From Sphingomonas sp. J315 (lineage in GTDB: Bacteria; Pseudomonadota; Alphaproteobacteria; Sphingomonadales; Sphingomonadaceae), in NCBI RefSeq assembly GCF_024666595.1, contig NZ_CP088296.1, positions 2,046,001 to 2,110,000 of the forward strand: a stretch of DNA of 64,000 nucleotides, read 5' to 3'. A program made the position numbers and the translations under genes. Of this stretch, positions 52,281 through 60,780 are shown in pieces (position 1 is the stretch's first letter; each line of letters begins with the position of its first letter). The notes beneath the pieces were generated by a model. It worked only from the letters and a program-made list of their open reading frames with translations. It had not been told where the DNA came from and searched no databases.

Positions 52281-54464
52281 ATGACACGGCATATCAACTC
52301 GACCCGTATCGTCCTGTCCCTCTCGACGGCTGCCGCCGCGCTGATGCTCCCGGCATCGGCGCTCGCACAGGATGACGGCACCGGCGTCACCGTCGATCGC
52401 GACGAGGTCGTCGTGACCGCGCAAAAGCGCAGCGAGCGCGTCCAGGACGTTCCGATCTCGATCACCGTGGTCAGTGGCGCGGCGATGCAGCAGAGTGGCG
52501 CGTCGCAGCTCTCCGACTATGCCGCGTCGATCCCCGGGCTTCAGGTCGACAATGCCGGCTCCCCCGGCCGCTCCACCCTGTCGCTGCGCGGCGTCGCACC
52601 GATCGGCCCCAGCGCCACGGTCGGTATGTACCTGGACGATGCCCCGATCGGATCGAGCGGCATCTACAACCGCTCACAGGTCTTCACGCTCGACCTGATG
52701 CCCTATGATATCGAGCGGCTGGAGGTGCTGCGCGGGCCGCAGGGGACACTGTACGGCGCCAGCTCGATCGGCGGGCTGCTCAAATATGTGACCGTCCAGC
52801 CGGATCTGAACAATCTCACTGTCCGTGGCGGCGCTGAAGTCTTTACCGTGGCGCATGGTGACGGAGTTGGCTGGGCGGGGAACGCCATGGTCAATGTGCC
52901 GCTCGTGCCCGATCAGCTCGCGGTCAGCGCCAGCTATGCGCGCCGCGAGACGCCGGGTTATGTCGACAACATCCAGACCGGTGAGGAGGACGTCAACGAC
53001 GCGGTCCAGCAGGGCGGCCGGGTGGCGTTGCTGTGGCGGCCGGATCCCGCGCTCACCATCAAGCTGAGCGGCGTGTGGCAGTCGGTCGACTCCGACAATG
53101 TCAGCATCGTCTACGAAGGCATGGGCAATACGCCGATCGCGCCGGGCAGGTCGTTCTTCAGCACCAACACCCAGCTGGCCGAACCCTTCACCAGCGACTT
53201 TCAATTCTACTCGGCCACGATCGGCTATGATCTGGGCTTTGCCGAGCTGAGCTCGACCACCTCCTACAGCAAGCTCGAGATTCTCGAGGTGACCGACGCG
53301 AGCCGCGTGTTCGGCGGTATCTTCGGCGGCTTCGCGCCCTATCCGGCGACGCTGGAACAGAAGAAATGGACCGAGGAGCTGCGCCTGACCTCAGCGCCGA
53401 GCACCAGCCTCGAATGGATGGTCGGCTTCTTCTACACCGATGAGGACAACACCCACAGCCAGGTGGTCCGCGCGCTCGACGCCAGCGGCACGCCGATCCC
53501 CGGCTTCGATCCGTTCGCGATCGTCGGCCTGCCCAACACGTACAAGGAATATGCCGTCTTCGGGAACGCGACCTGGAAGATCAGCGAGAAGTTCCATTTG
53601 ACCGGCGGACTGCGCTGGGCGCGCAACGACCAGACCTTCACCCAGTCGACCGCAATCCCGCTGCTCGGCCTCAACGCCAGCGGCGACGGCGAATCGTCGG
53701 AAGAGATCGTCACCTACAGCGTCAGCCCCCAGATCAATCTGAGCCGCAACTCGATGATCTATGCCCGCGTCGCCAGCGGCTATAAGCCGGGCGGGCCGAA
53801 CGTCGCGCTGCCGGGCTTCCCCGCCACCGTCGATGCCGAGAAAGTGACGAGCTATGAAGTCGGCGTGAAGGCCAGCTTCCTCGACCGTGCAGTCAGCCTC
53901 GATGCGGCCGTGTTCATGCTCGACTGGACCGACCTGCAGACCGCAGCCGCCTTTGCCGCCGGCATCAATGGATTGGTCAACGCCGGCACCGCGCGCAGTC
54001 AGGGCGTCGAGGCATCGCTGTCCATCACGCCGATCACGGGCCTGAATGTCGGCGCGAACTTTGCCTATACCGACGCCAAATGCACCGAGACGACGGCTGC
54101 CTGTACCGATGGCGACCAGTTGCCGAGCGTGCCGAAGATCGCGGCGGCGATGACTGCGGACTATAGCTTTGCGGTCGGCAGTTCGGCTGAGGCCCGGCTG
54201 GGCGGTTCGGTGCGCATCGTCGGGGATCGTATCTCTGCGGTCGAGAGTTCGGCGCTGGCGGTGCCGATCGACGGCTATGCTGCGCTCGACCTCAACGCAG
54301 CCGTCACCTTCAACGACAAATGGACATTGCGTGCCTATGCCCGCAACCTCACCGATTCCGAGGGGCGGATCACCAGCAACGTCGCAACCACCAATCCCGG
54401 CTTCCTGTCGACCGTGCCGCTGCAACCCCGCACGTTGGGCCTGGCCATCGACCTGTCCTTCTGA
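52281..54464 (+). CDS. TonB-dependent receptor
   Basis: A 727-residue outer-membrane receptor. A signal peptide (LSTAAAALMLPASALAQ) is followed by the TonB-box-like DEVVVTAQKRSERVQDVPIS (residues 39-58), the plug (about 60-170, with LRGVAPIGPSATVGMYLDD) and a 22-strand barrel ending in LGLAIDLSF with terminal aromatic. Sphingomonad receptors of this type take up varied substrates; the operon context points to peptides or amino-acid derivatives. It starts after GGGAGACTCAC. Confidence 0.92.
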   Translation: MTRHINSTRIVLSLSTAAAALMLPASALAQDDGTGVTVDRDEVVVTAQKRSERVQDVPISITVVSGAAMQQSGASQLSDYAASIPGLQVDNAGSPGRSTLSLRGVAPIGPSATVGMYLDDAPIGSSGIYNRSQVFTLDLMPYDIERLEVLRGPQGTLYGASSIGGLLKYVTVQPDLNNLTVRGGAEVFTVAHGDGVGWAGNAMVNVPLVPDQLAVSASYARRETPGYVDNIQTGEEDVNDAVQQGGRVALLWRPDPALTIKLSGVWQSVDSDNVSIVYEGMGNTPIAPGRSFFSTNTQLAEPFTSDFQFYSATIGYDLGFAELSSTTSYSKLEILEVTDASRVFGGIFGGFAPYPATLEQKKWTEELRLTSAPSTSLEWMVGFFYTDEDNTHSQVVRALDASGTPIPGFDPFAIVGLPNTYKEYAVFGNATWKISEKFHLTGGLRWARNDQTFTQSTAIPLLGLNASGDGESSEEIVTYSVSPQINLSRNSMIYARVASGYKPGGPNVALPGFPATVDAEKVTSYEVGVKASFLDRAVSLDAAVFMLDWTDLQTAAAFAAGINGLVNAGTARSQGVEASLSITPITGLNVGANFAYTDAKCTETTAACTDGDQLPSVPKIAAAMTADYSFAVGSSAEARLGGSVRIVGDRISAVESSALAVPIDGYAALDLNAAVTFNDKWTLRAYARNLTDSEGRITSNVATTNPGFLSTVPLQPRTLGLAIDLSF

Positions 54465-54475
54465 TCGCGCCGGGC

Positions 54476-55522
54476 ATGAACGCTCCGTTCAACGCGCCGT
54501 CGTCGGACGCGACGCTGCCTCAGCCCTATCTGCTCTTTCTGGGGGATACGGTCGAGCGCGGCTTTGCCAAGACCGCGCTGGGGTTGCGCGACTGGGCGGC
54601 GGACAAATGCGTGGGGGAGCTGCGGCTGACCGACGCGACCGTGTCGACCGGGCTCCCGCAAATGACGCCGGCTCAGGCGCGGGCACAGGGCGCGCGGGCG
54701 ATGGTGATCGGGGTCGCCAATCAGGGCGGGATCATCCCGCTCGCCTGGCGCGCGTCATTGGTCGAGGCGCTGGAGGCGGGACTCGATCTGATCGCGGGGA
54801 TGCATATGCGCCTTGCCGATCTGCCCGAGATCGCGGCCACGGCGCAGCGGCTGGGGCGGACGCTGCACGATGTGCGCGTGCCGCCCGCCGACATCCCGGT
54901 CGCGACCGGGCGGAAGCGTAGCGGCAAGCGCCTGCTGACCGTCGGCACCGATTGCGCCTTGGGCAAGAAATACACCGCACTGGCGCTCGCCCGCGCCTTT
55001 GCGACACGCGGCGTGCCGACCGATTTCCGCGCGACGGGGCAGACCGGGATCATGATCGCGGGCAGCGGCATCCCGATGGACGCGGTCGTCTCGGATTTCG
55101 AGGCGGGTGCGGCTGAGATCCTGTCGCCCGACGCCGCGCCCGATCATTGGGACGTGATCGAGGGGCAGGGGTCGCTGGCGCACCCCGCCTATGCCGCCGT
55201 GTCGCTCGGTCTGCTCCATGGCAGCCAGCCCGATGTGTTCGTGGTGTGCCATGAGCCGGGGCGCACTGCGATGCTTGGCACGGCAGGCTATGGCGTGGTC
55301 AGCGTCGAGGAGATAGCGAGCCTCGCCATCGCGCTCGGGCGCCGCACCAATCCCGCTATCCGTTGCGGCGGATATTCGTACAACACCGCTGCGCTTGACG
55401 CCGACGAGGCCGAGGCGCTGATGGCCGCCGAAAGCGCGCGGCTGGGCCTGCCCGTCGCCGATCCAATCCGCGGCGGTGCCGCATTCGACGCGCTGGTCGA
55501 CAATTGCCTGAAGGGCGCATGA
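54476..55522 (+). CDS. dgcN: D-glutamate N-acetyltransferase family protein (DUF1611, DgcN)
   Basis: A 348-residue member of DUF1611. The N-terminal half has PYLLFLGDTVERGFAKTALG near residue 17, the middle VIGVANQGGIIPLAW near 80, and the C-terminal half a P-loop-like GTDCALGKKYTALALARAF near 158 and HEPGRT near 262. The characterised member DgcN acetylates D-Glu as the first step of a catabolic pathway in which DgcA racemises N-acetyl-D-Glu. A dgcA-type gene lies at 62400-63389 in this locus, which supports the assignment. It begins 12 bases after the receptor and overlaps the transporter gene (ATGA). Confidence 0.85.
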   Translation: MNAPFNAPSSDATLPQPYLLFLGDTVERGFAKTALGLRDWAADKCVGELRLTDATVSTGLPQMTPAQARAQGARAMVIGVANQGGIIPLAWRASLVEALEAGLDLIAGMHMRLADLPEIAATAQRLGRTLHDVRVPPADIPVATGRKRSGKRLLTVGTDCALGKKYTALALARAFATRGVPTDFRATGQTGIMIAGSGIPMDAVVSDFEAGAAEILSPDAAPDHWDVIEGQGSLAHPAYAAVSLGLLHGSQPDVFVVCHEPGRTAMLGTAGYGVVSVEEIASLAIALGRRTNPAIRCGGYSYNTAALDADEAEALMAAESARLGLPVADPIRGGAAFDALVDNCLKGA

Positions 55523-56634
55523 CGATGACCCAACCGACGCTGTTCCAGCGCTTCCTGCTCCCCGGCCTCGCCTTCAAGGGGGTGGTGATCGGGGGCGGCT
55601 ATGCCACCGGGCGCGAGCTGGCTGAATTCTTCATCCCCAGTGGGCCGCAAGGCGGGTTGATGGCGATGATCCTCGCGATGCTGATCTGGAGCGCGGTGTG
55701 CGCCGCGACCTTCGCTTTCGCGCATCTGACGCGCAGCTATGACTATCGCAGCTTCTTCCAGAAACTGCTCGGCCCCGGCTGGATCGCGTTCGAGATCGTC
55801 TATGTCCTGCTCCTGGTGCTGATCCTCGCGGTGGTCGGGGCGGCGGCGGGGGAGATCGGGGCGAGCTTTGGCGCACCCGCGATCCTCGGCACGTTGCTCC
55901 TCACCGTGACAATCGCTGTGGTGACCGGCATGGGCACCGCATCGGTCGAGCGTCTGTTCAAATATGCTTCGACCCTGCTCTACATCGTCTATGCGCTGTT
56001 CCTGATCCTCGGCCTGTGGCTGTTCGGCGACCGCATCGGTGCGAACCTCGCCACGCCGACCCCGACGACGGGCTGGGTGATGGGGGGCATCGCCTATGCC
56101 GGCTATAACCTGATCGCCGCCGCCGCAGTGCTGCCGCTCACCGCGCATTTCACCAGCCGCCGCGATGCCGTGATCGCCGGATCGATCGCCGGGCCGCTGG
56201 CGATGCTGCCGGCGTTTGGTTTTTTCCTGTGCATGATCGCCTTCTACCCTGCGATCGGCGACGAAACCCTTCCGTCCGCTTTTCTGCTGGGACAGATGAA
56301 TATTCCGGTGTTCACGATCGCGTTCCAGGCGATGATCTTCGCCGCCTTGCTCGAAACCGGGGTCGGCATCATCCACGCGGTCAATGAGCGCGTGTCCGGC
56401 GTCTGGCAGACAAGGCGTGGCGTGCCGCTCGGCAGCGGGCCGCGCGCCGGCATCGCGCTCGCCTTGCTGCTTGGCTGCGTGTTCGTCGCCACCGCGATCG
56501 GCCTGATCGACCTGATCGGCAGTGGCTATCGCATGCTCGCCTTCGCGATGCTCGCCGTCTTCGTCCTTCCCGTGATGACCCTGGGCGTCGTGCGCATCCT
56601 GCGCGCGCGGCCCGAAGTGGAGACTGTTGCATGA
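55519..56634 (+). CDS. YkvI-like membrane transporter
   Basis: A 371-residue integral membrane protein with about ten helices and the APC-like opening LLPGLAFKGVVIGGGYATGREL (core GGGYATGREL). Other visible segments are IVYVLLLVLILAVVGAAAGE and GGIAYAGYNLIAAAAVLPL. The YkvI group is of unproven specificity but has the fold of amino-acid transporters. Its place between dgcN and a serine hydrolase suggests inner-membrane transport of D-Glu or small peptides. It overlaps both neighbours by four bases. Confidence 0.8.
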   Translation: MTMTQPTLFQRFLLPGLAFKGVVIGGGYATGRELAEFFIPSGPQGGLMAMILAMLIWSAVCAATFAFAHLTRSYDYRSFFQKLLGPGWIAFEIVYVLLLVLILAVVGAAAGEIGASFGAPAILGTLLLTVTIAVVTGMGTASVERLFKYASTLLYIVYALFLILGLWLFGDRIGANLATPTPTTGWVMGGIAYAGYNLIAAAAVLPLTAHFTSRRDAVIAGSIAGPLAMLPAFGFFLCMIAFYPAIGDETLPSAFLLGQMNIPVFTIAFQAMIFAALLETGVGIIHAVNERVSGVWQTRRGVPLGSGPRAGIALALLLGCVFVATAIGLIDLIGSGYRMLAFAMLAVFVLPVMTLGVVRILRARPEVETVA

Positions 56635-58214
56635 TCCGCGCCCTGATCGCGCTTCCCGCGCTGCTGCTCGCCACCGCGCTCCCCGCCGCCGCCGACCTGC
56701 CCAAGGGGTTCGCCGAGAAGGTCGAGACGCTCCGCGCGAAAAGCGGCGCGCCCGGCATCGCCATCGCGGTGGTGCACAAGGGCAAGGTCGAACTGGCGCA
56801 GGGCTGGGGCACGACCAAGCTCGGCGGCACGCAAAAGGTCGATGCCGACACGATTTTCCAGACCGGATCGACCGGCAAGGCAATGACCGCCGCCGCGCTC
56901 GCCATCCTCGTCGATCGCGGCAAGATCAAATGGGACGACCGCGTGATCGACCACATGCCCTGGTTCCGCATGGCCGATCCGTGGGTCACGCGCGAGATCA
57001 CGATCCGCGACCTGCTGGTCCATCGCAGCGGGCTGGGGCTCGGTGCGGGCGACCTGCTCTACGTCCCGCGCGGCAAGCTGTCGCGCAAGGAGACGGTGAA
57101 GCGCCTCGCCTATATCCAGCCCGCGCGCAGCTTCCGATCGGGCTATGCCTATGACAATATCCTCTATTCGGTCGCCGGGCAGCTGATCGAGGAAGTCAGC
57201 GGCAAGAGCTGGGAAGACTTCATGGCGCAGGACGTGTTCGCCGCGGGCGGGATGACCAGCGCGACGGCGAATTACGAAAGCCGCCTCGCCAACCCCAATC
57301 GCGCGCATCCGCACGCTCGGATCGGCGGCGCAGTGCGCGGCGATGGCCCCGTGTCGATGCTCGACGAGCGTGCGGCGGAGCTTGGCCGCGCGGCGCTCCC
57401 GGCGGGCGGCCTCGCGCTCAGTGCCAAGGATCTCGCGCGCTGGCTCCAGATCCAGTTGGCCAAGGGCGCGCTGCCCGGTGGCGGGCGCCTGTTCAGCGCG
57501 GCGCAGTCGGCGGAGATGTGGAAGGGGGTGACGCTCCAGCCGATCTCACCGATGCCCGGCCAGCTCGCGCCGCTGACCCCCAATTTCAGCTCTTACGCGC
57601 TCGGTTGGAGCGTCACCGACTATCGCGGTGTCCGCGTGATCGCGCATGGTGGCGCGGTATTCGGCGCGATCGCCTATGTCATCCTGCTCCCGGATCAGGA
57701 GGTCGGCATCGCCGGGGTGGTCAATGCCGAGGAGACGGCGCTGCTGCGCGGGGTGATCCATACATTGGTCGACCATTATCTGGGCGTGCCAGATCAGGAT
57801 TGGCCGACGCGCTTCAACAGCTTCATCGAACAACGCATCACCGGGGCGAAGGCGGCGCTGTCGACCACCCGCGCTGCACCCGCCAAGGTCGGGCCGTCGC
57901 TGGCGCTGGACCGCTATGTCGGCACCTATCGCGACGCCTGGTATGGCGATGTCGTGGTGGGCAAGGGCGCGGATGGCGGGCTGACCATCGACTTCACGAC
58001 TACCCCGGCGATGAAGGGGAAGCTGGTTCACTGGCAGTATGACAGCTTCGTCACCCGCTTCGACGACAAGTCGCTCGAGCCCGCCTATGTCACCTTCGCG
58101 CTCGACGCCGATGGCAAGGTCGCGCGCGTGTCGATGAAGGCCGAAAGCCCGATCGCCGACTTCAGCTACAATTACCAGGATCTGGACCTGCGTCCGGTGG
58201 GAGCGGGCAAGTGA
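56631..58214 (+). CDS. exported serine hydrolase, beta-lactamase/D-aminopeptidase family
   Basis: A 527-residue protein. Signal peptide LIALPALLLATALPAAA; beta-lactamase-type domain with the nucleophile motif STGK (Ser80-Lys83), AYDNILYSV near residue 180 and AHGGAVFGAIAYV near 335; then a DUF3471-like beta-barrel C-terminal domain. Such two-domain proteins include D-aminopeptidases, DD-peptidases and esterases. It is coupled to the transporter before and the dipeptidase after by four-base overlaps, indicating that the operon processes D-residue peptides. Confidence 0.87.
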   Translation: MIRALIALPALLLATALPAAADLPKGFAEKVETLRAKSGAPGIAIAVVHKGKVELAQGWGTTKLGGTQKVDADTIFQTGSTGKAMTAAALAILVDRGKIKWDDRVIDHMPWFRMADPWVTREITIRDLLVHRSGLGLGAGDLLYVPRGKLSRKETVKRLAYIQPARSFRSGYAYDNILYSVAGQLIEEVSGKSWEDFMAQDVFAAGGMTSATANYESRLANPNRAHPHARIGGAVRGDGPVSMLDERAAELGRAALPAGGLALSAKDLARWLQIQLAKGALPGGGRLFSAAQSAEMWKGVTLQPISPMPGQLAPLTPNFSSYALGWSVTDYRGVRVIAHGGAVFGAIAYVILLPDQEVGIAGVVNAEETALLRGVIHTLVDHYLGVPDQDWPTRFNSFIEQRITGAKAALSTTRAAPAKVGPSLALDRYVGTYRDAWYGDVVVGKGADGGLTIDFTTTPAMKGKLVHWQYDSFVTRFDDKSLEPAYVTFALDADGKVARVSMKAESPIADFSYNYQDLDLRPVGAGK

Positions 58215-59401
58215 AGCGTTTCTCGACGCTCGCCCTGCTACTGCTCGGCGCCTGCACCGCCGCGACGCCCGAGAAACCCGCCGAAGACACTGCGGCGCTG
58301 CACAAGCGCCTGCTGGTTCTCGACACCCATCTCGACACGCCGCTTCATTTCGGACGTCCCGGGTGGAGTTTTGGCGACAGGCACGACCCCGCGACAGACA
58401 TTGCGCAGGTCGATATGGGGCGGATGGAAGAAGGCGCGCTCGATGGCGGCTTCTTCGTCATCTACACCGATCAGGGGCCGCTGACGGCCAAGGGCTATGC
58501 CGATGCGCTCGCCTTTGCGCGCGGGCGATCCGACGCGATCGACACCACCCTCGCGCAGTTCCGTGACCGCATCCTGCCTGCGACCACCGCCGAAGAAGCG
58601 CGCCGCTACAACGCTGCGGGCAAGCTGATCGCGTTCAAGAGCATGGAAAACAGCTATGCGCTGGGCGAGGACCTGACGCTGCTGGCCGAGTTCCACAAGC
58701 GCGGCGTGCGCATGGCCGGACCGGTGCACGGCAAGAACAACCAGTTCGCCGACAGCTCGGGCGACAAGCCGCGCTGGAACGGGTTGAGCCCACTCGGTCG
58801 CCAATGGGTGGCGGAGATGAACCGGCTGGGCATGGTGATCGACGCCAGCCATTCCTCCGATGCGGCATTCGACCAGATGCTCGCGGCCTCGCGCGCGCCG
58901 ATCATCCTGTCGCATTCGAGCGGGCGGGCCGCCTATGACCACCCCCGCAACCTCGACGACACCCGCCTCCGCGCGCTGGCGGCAAAGGGCGGGGCGATCT
59001 GCATCAGCACGATCTTCCTGTCGGAGATCAACCTGGCCGGTGAGCGCGGCGCATTGTTCGCGCAATATGAAAAGATCGCGACCCTCACACCCGCGGAACA
59101 GGCGGAGCTGGTGCGCAAGTGGCGCGAACTCGACAAGACCCAGCCGCTGTGGGACGCCGATTTCGAGAAGTACATGGCGATGGTGCTGTACGTCGTGAAA
59201 GTCGCCGGACCCGACCATGTCTGCTTCAGCGGCGACTGGGACGGCGGCGGCGGGGTCAAGGGGTTCGAGGATATCTCGGCGCTGCCTTTGGTCACCGCGC
59301 GGCTCAAGGCGGCGGGCTATTCGGACGAGGATCTGGCGAAGATGTGGGGCGGGAATATCCTGCGCATCGTCGCGGAGGCACAGGCGAAGGCGGAGGGCTG
59401 A
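58211..59401 (+). CDS. membrane dipeptidase, M19 family, lipoprotein
   Basis: A 396-residue zinc dipeptidase. A lipobox (LALLLLGACTA, Cys near residue 15) precedes the (beta/alpha)8 domain. Metal-site motifs in order: DTHLDTPLHF near 37, AFKSMENSYALG near 139 (bridging Glu), IDASHSSDAAFD near 214, LSHSSGRAAYDHPRN near 235 and VCFSGDWDGG near 336. M19 enzymes accept dipeptides with a D-amino acid at the C-terminal position, unlike most dipeptidases. This fits the D-Glu context. It is the last gene of the operon. Confidence 0.92.
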   Translation: MKRFSTLALLLLGACTAATPEKPAEDTAALHKRLLVLDTHLDTPLHFGRPGWSFGDRHDPATDIAQVDMGRMEEGALDGGFFVIYTDQGPLTAKGYADALAFARGRSDAIDTTLAQFRDRILPATTAEEARRYNAAGKLIAFKSMENSYALGEDLTLLAEFHKRGVRMAGPVHGKNNQFADSSGDKPRWNGLSPLGRQWVAEMNRLGMVIDASHSSDAAFDQMLAASRAPIILSHSSGRAAYDHPRNLDDTRLRALAAKGGAICISTIFLSEINLAGERGALFAQYEKIATLTPAEQAELVRKWRELDKTQPLWDADFEKYMAMVLYVVKVAGPDHVCFSGDWDGGGGVKGFEDISALPLVTARLKAAGYSDEDLAKMWGGNILRIVAEAQAKAEG

Positions 59402-59417
59402 GGGGCAAACTCCGTTG

Positions 59418-59523
59418 GTCACCCCGGCCTTGTGCCGGGGTCCACTGCGCCGCACTTCCCGCGCTCAAGCTTCTTGCGTCGCGCCTCGCCTCTCGGTGGA
59501 CCCCGGCACAAGGCCGGGGTGAC
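59418..59523. repeat. palindromic repeat family A, copy 2
   Basis: A 106-bp bipartite element with the same border (GTCACCCCGG) and linker (GCGCTCAAGCTTCTTG-like) as copy 1 at 5333-5428. Here both terminal hairpins have the full CCCCGGCxxxxTGCCGGGG form. It follows the dipeptidase stop. Confidence 0.8.
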
Positions 59524-59616
59524 GAGGGAGGGTTGAGGGTCAATCAGCTGCCGGTTGGCTTCCGACCCCATTGCGGGCGCTGACGGCAGGGGGCGCAAAA
59601 CTGCATTCCCTGGACC

Positions 59617-59952
59617 ATGCTGTCCGCTGATGTCGAAACTACAATCCGCCGGATCATCGTTGCAGTTTCGACGGGCGACTATCGAAGCGCCTTGGCGGAA
59701 GTCAGTCGATCGCGCTGTTCGGCAGAAGACCTTTCACGCGCAATTTCCGAGCATGGACGAGCGCTTTCAGCGCCCCCGTTTGCTGATTGGGACGTCATAG
59801 CGGTCGGCAATGAGGTCGGGCAGGAATGGTCAGTCCGAGCGCCGCTGTGGAGCCAAAGTGAGGGTGGGCGGTCTGATTTGGAGCTTCGCCTGACAGTGAT
59901 GAATGTGGATGGCGAAACTTCAATCGAACTGGACGACATACTTGTCGCTTGA
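59617..59952 (+). CDS. hypothetical protein (DUF7668-like)
   Basis: A 111-residue soluble protein, with TTIRRIIVAVSTGDYRSALA near residue 8 and a beta-rich C-terminal half (LELRLTVMNVDGETSIELDDILVA, core LRLTVMNVDG). The arrangement resembles small immunity-like or DUF7668 proteins. It uses ordinary codons and has no visible partner. It is the only gene between the two converging D-amino-acid operons. Confidence 0.55.
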   Translation: MLSADVETTIRRIIVAVSTGDYRSALAEVSRSRCSAEDLSRAISEHGRALSAPPFADWDVIAVGNEVGQEWSVRAPLWSQSEGGRSDLELRLTVMNVDGETSIELDDILVA

Positions 59953-60008
59953 TGGCAGTTTCCCACTCACTAGCCGTCATCCGAACGGCACCGTCGCGGT
60001 GTGCGGCC

Positions 60009-60680
60009 CTACAACGCCGACTTCGACCGCCGCTGCCCCCCCGCTTCGACCACTTCCTGCCCCTGCAGGGTCATCAGCGATTCCATCAGCCGCTCCTCGG
60101 CGCTCGAACACACGCCCAGCACGGTCGCCTCGGCACAGCCCTCGGCGGCGATATAGGCGTGGCCCATGTTCGAATCGATGTAGATCGACTCCCCCTCGTG
60201 CAGCACCACGGGGTCGTAGAATTCGGTATGCACCTCGACCGCGCCCTGCAGGACGTAGATGAATTCCTCGCCCGAATGGCGGACCAGCTCGCCGAACTCC
60301 TCGACGGTGCGCGCGCGGATCCTGGTGACGATCGGGATCATCCGCTTCCGACGGAGTTCGGTATTCATGTAGAAATAGTCGTAATTCGCGGTCTCGACCC
60401 GCACCGCGCGGTCGAGCTTGCCGACGCTGCGGCGCGCGGTCACCGGCTGCTGCTGCGGATCGGCGGGCTCGCTGCTTTCGGCGAACAGCTCCGACATGCG
60501 CAGCCCCAGCTTCTGCGCGAGCTGCAGCAATTTGTCATAGCTCAGCGTCAGGCGGTTGTGCTCGATCTTCGACAGGGTCGATACGGGAATCCCGGTCCGC
60601 TCGCTCATCTGCTTGAGCGTCCAGCCCTCCTGACCGCGCAGGCGGCGCAGGAAACTGCCAAGAGTGGGGGCATCAGACAT
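60009..60680 (-). CDS. XRE-family regulator with cupin domain
   Basis: A 223-residue regulator. The N-terminal XRE helix-turn-helix has GWTLKQMSERTGIPVSTLSKIE near residues 19-40 (core SERTGIPVSTLSKIE), and the C-terminal cupin (about 130-205) has HSGEEFIYVLQGAVEVHTEF and GESIYIDSNMGHAYIAAEG. XRE-cupin proteins often sense small metabolites and control amino-acid or polyamine catabolism next to their gene. It is downstream of the D-aminoacylase gene by 100 bases, in the same direction, and is the probable regulator of the locus. Confidence 0.9.
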   Translation of the reverse strand: MSDAPTLGSFLRRLRGQEGWTLKQMSERTGIPVSTLSKIEHNRLTLSYDKLLQLAQKLGLRMSELFAESSEPADPQQQPVTARRSVGKLDRAVRVETANYDYFYMNTELRRKRMIPIVTRIRARTVEEFGELVRHSGEEFIYVLQGAVEVHTEFYDPVVLHEGESIYIDSNMGHAYIAAEGCAEATVLGVCSSAEERLMESLMTLQGQEVVEAGGQRRSKSAL

Positions 60681-60780
60681 AGAGCGCGATCACCTCAAAG
60701 TTTCCGATCAGGACAGTCCGTCCCGATCGGCACCCTTTGGTGATAGCAGCGTCTTGCCGCCAGACAATCCCGTTGCGGAC

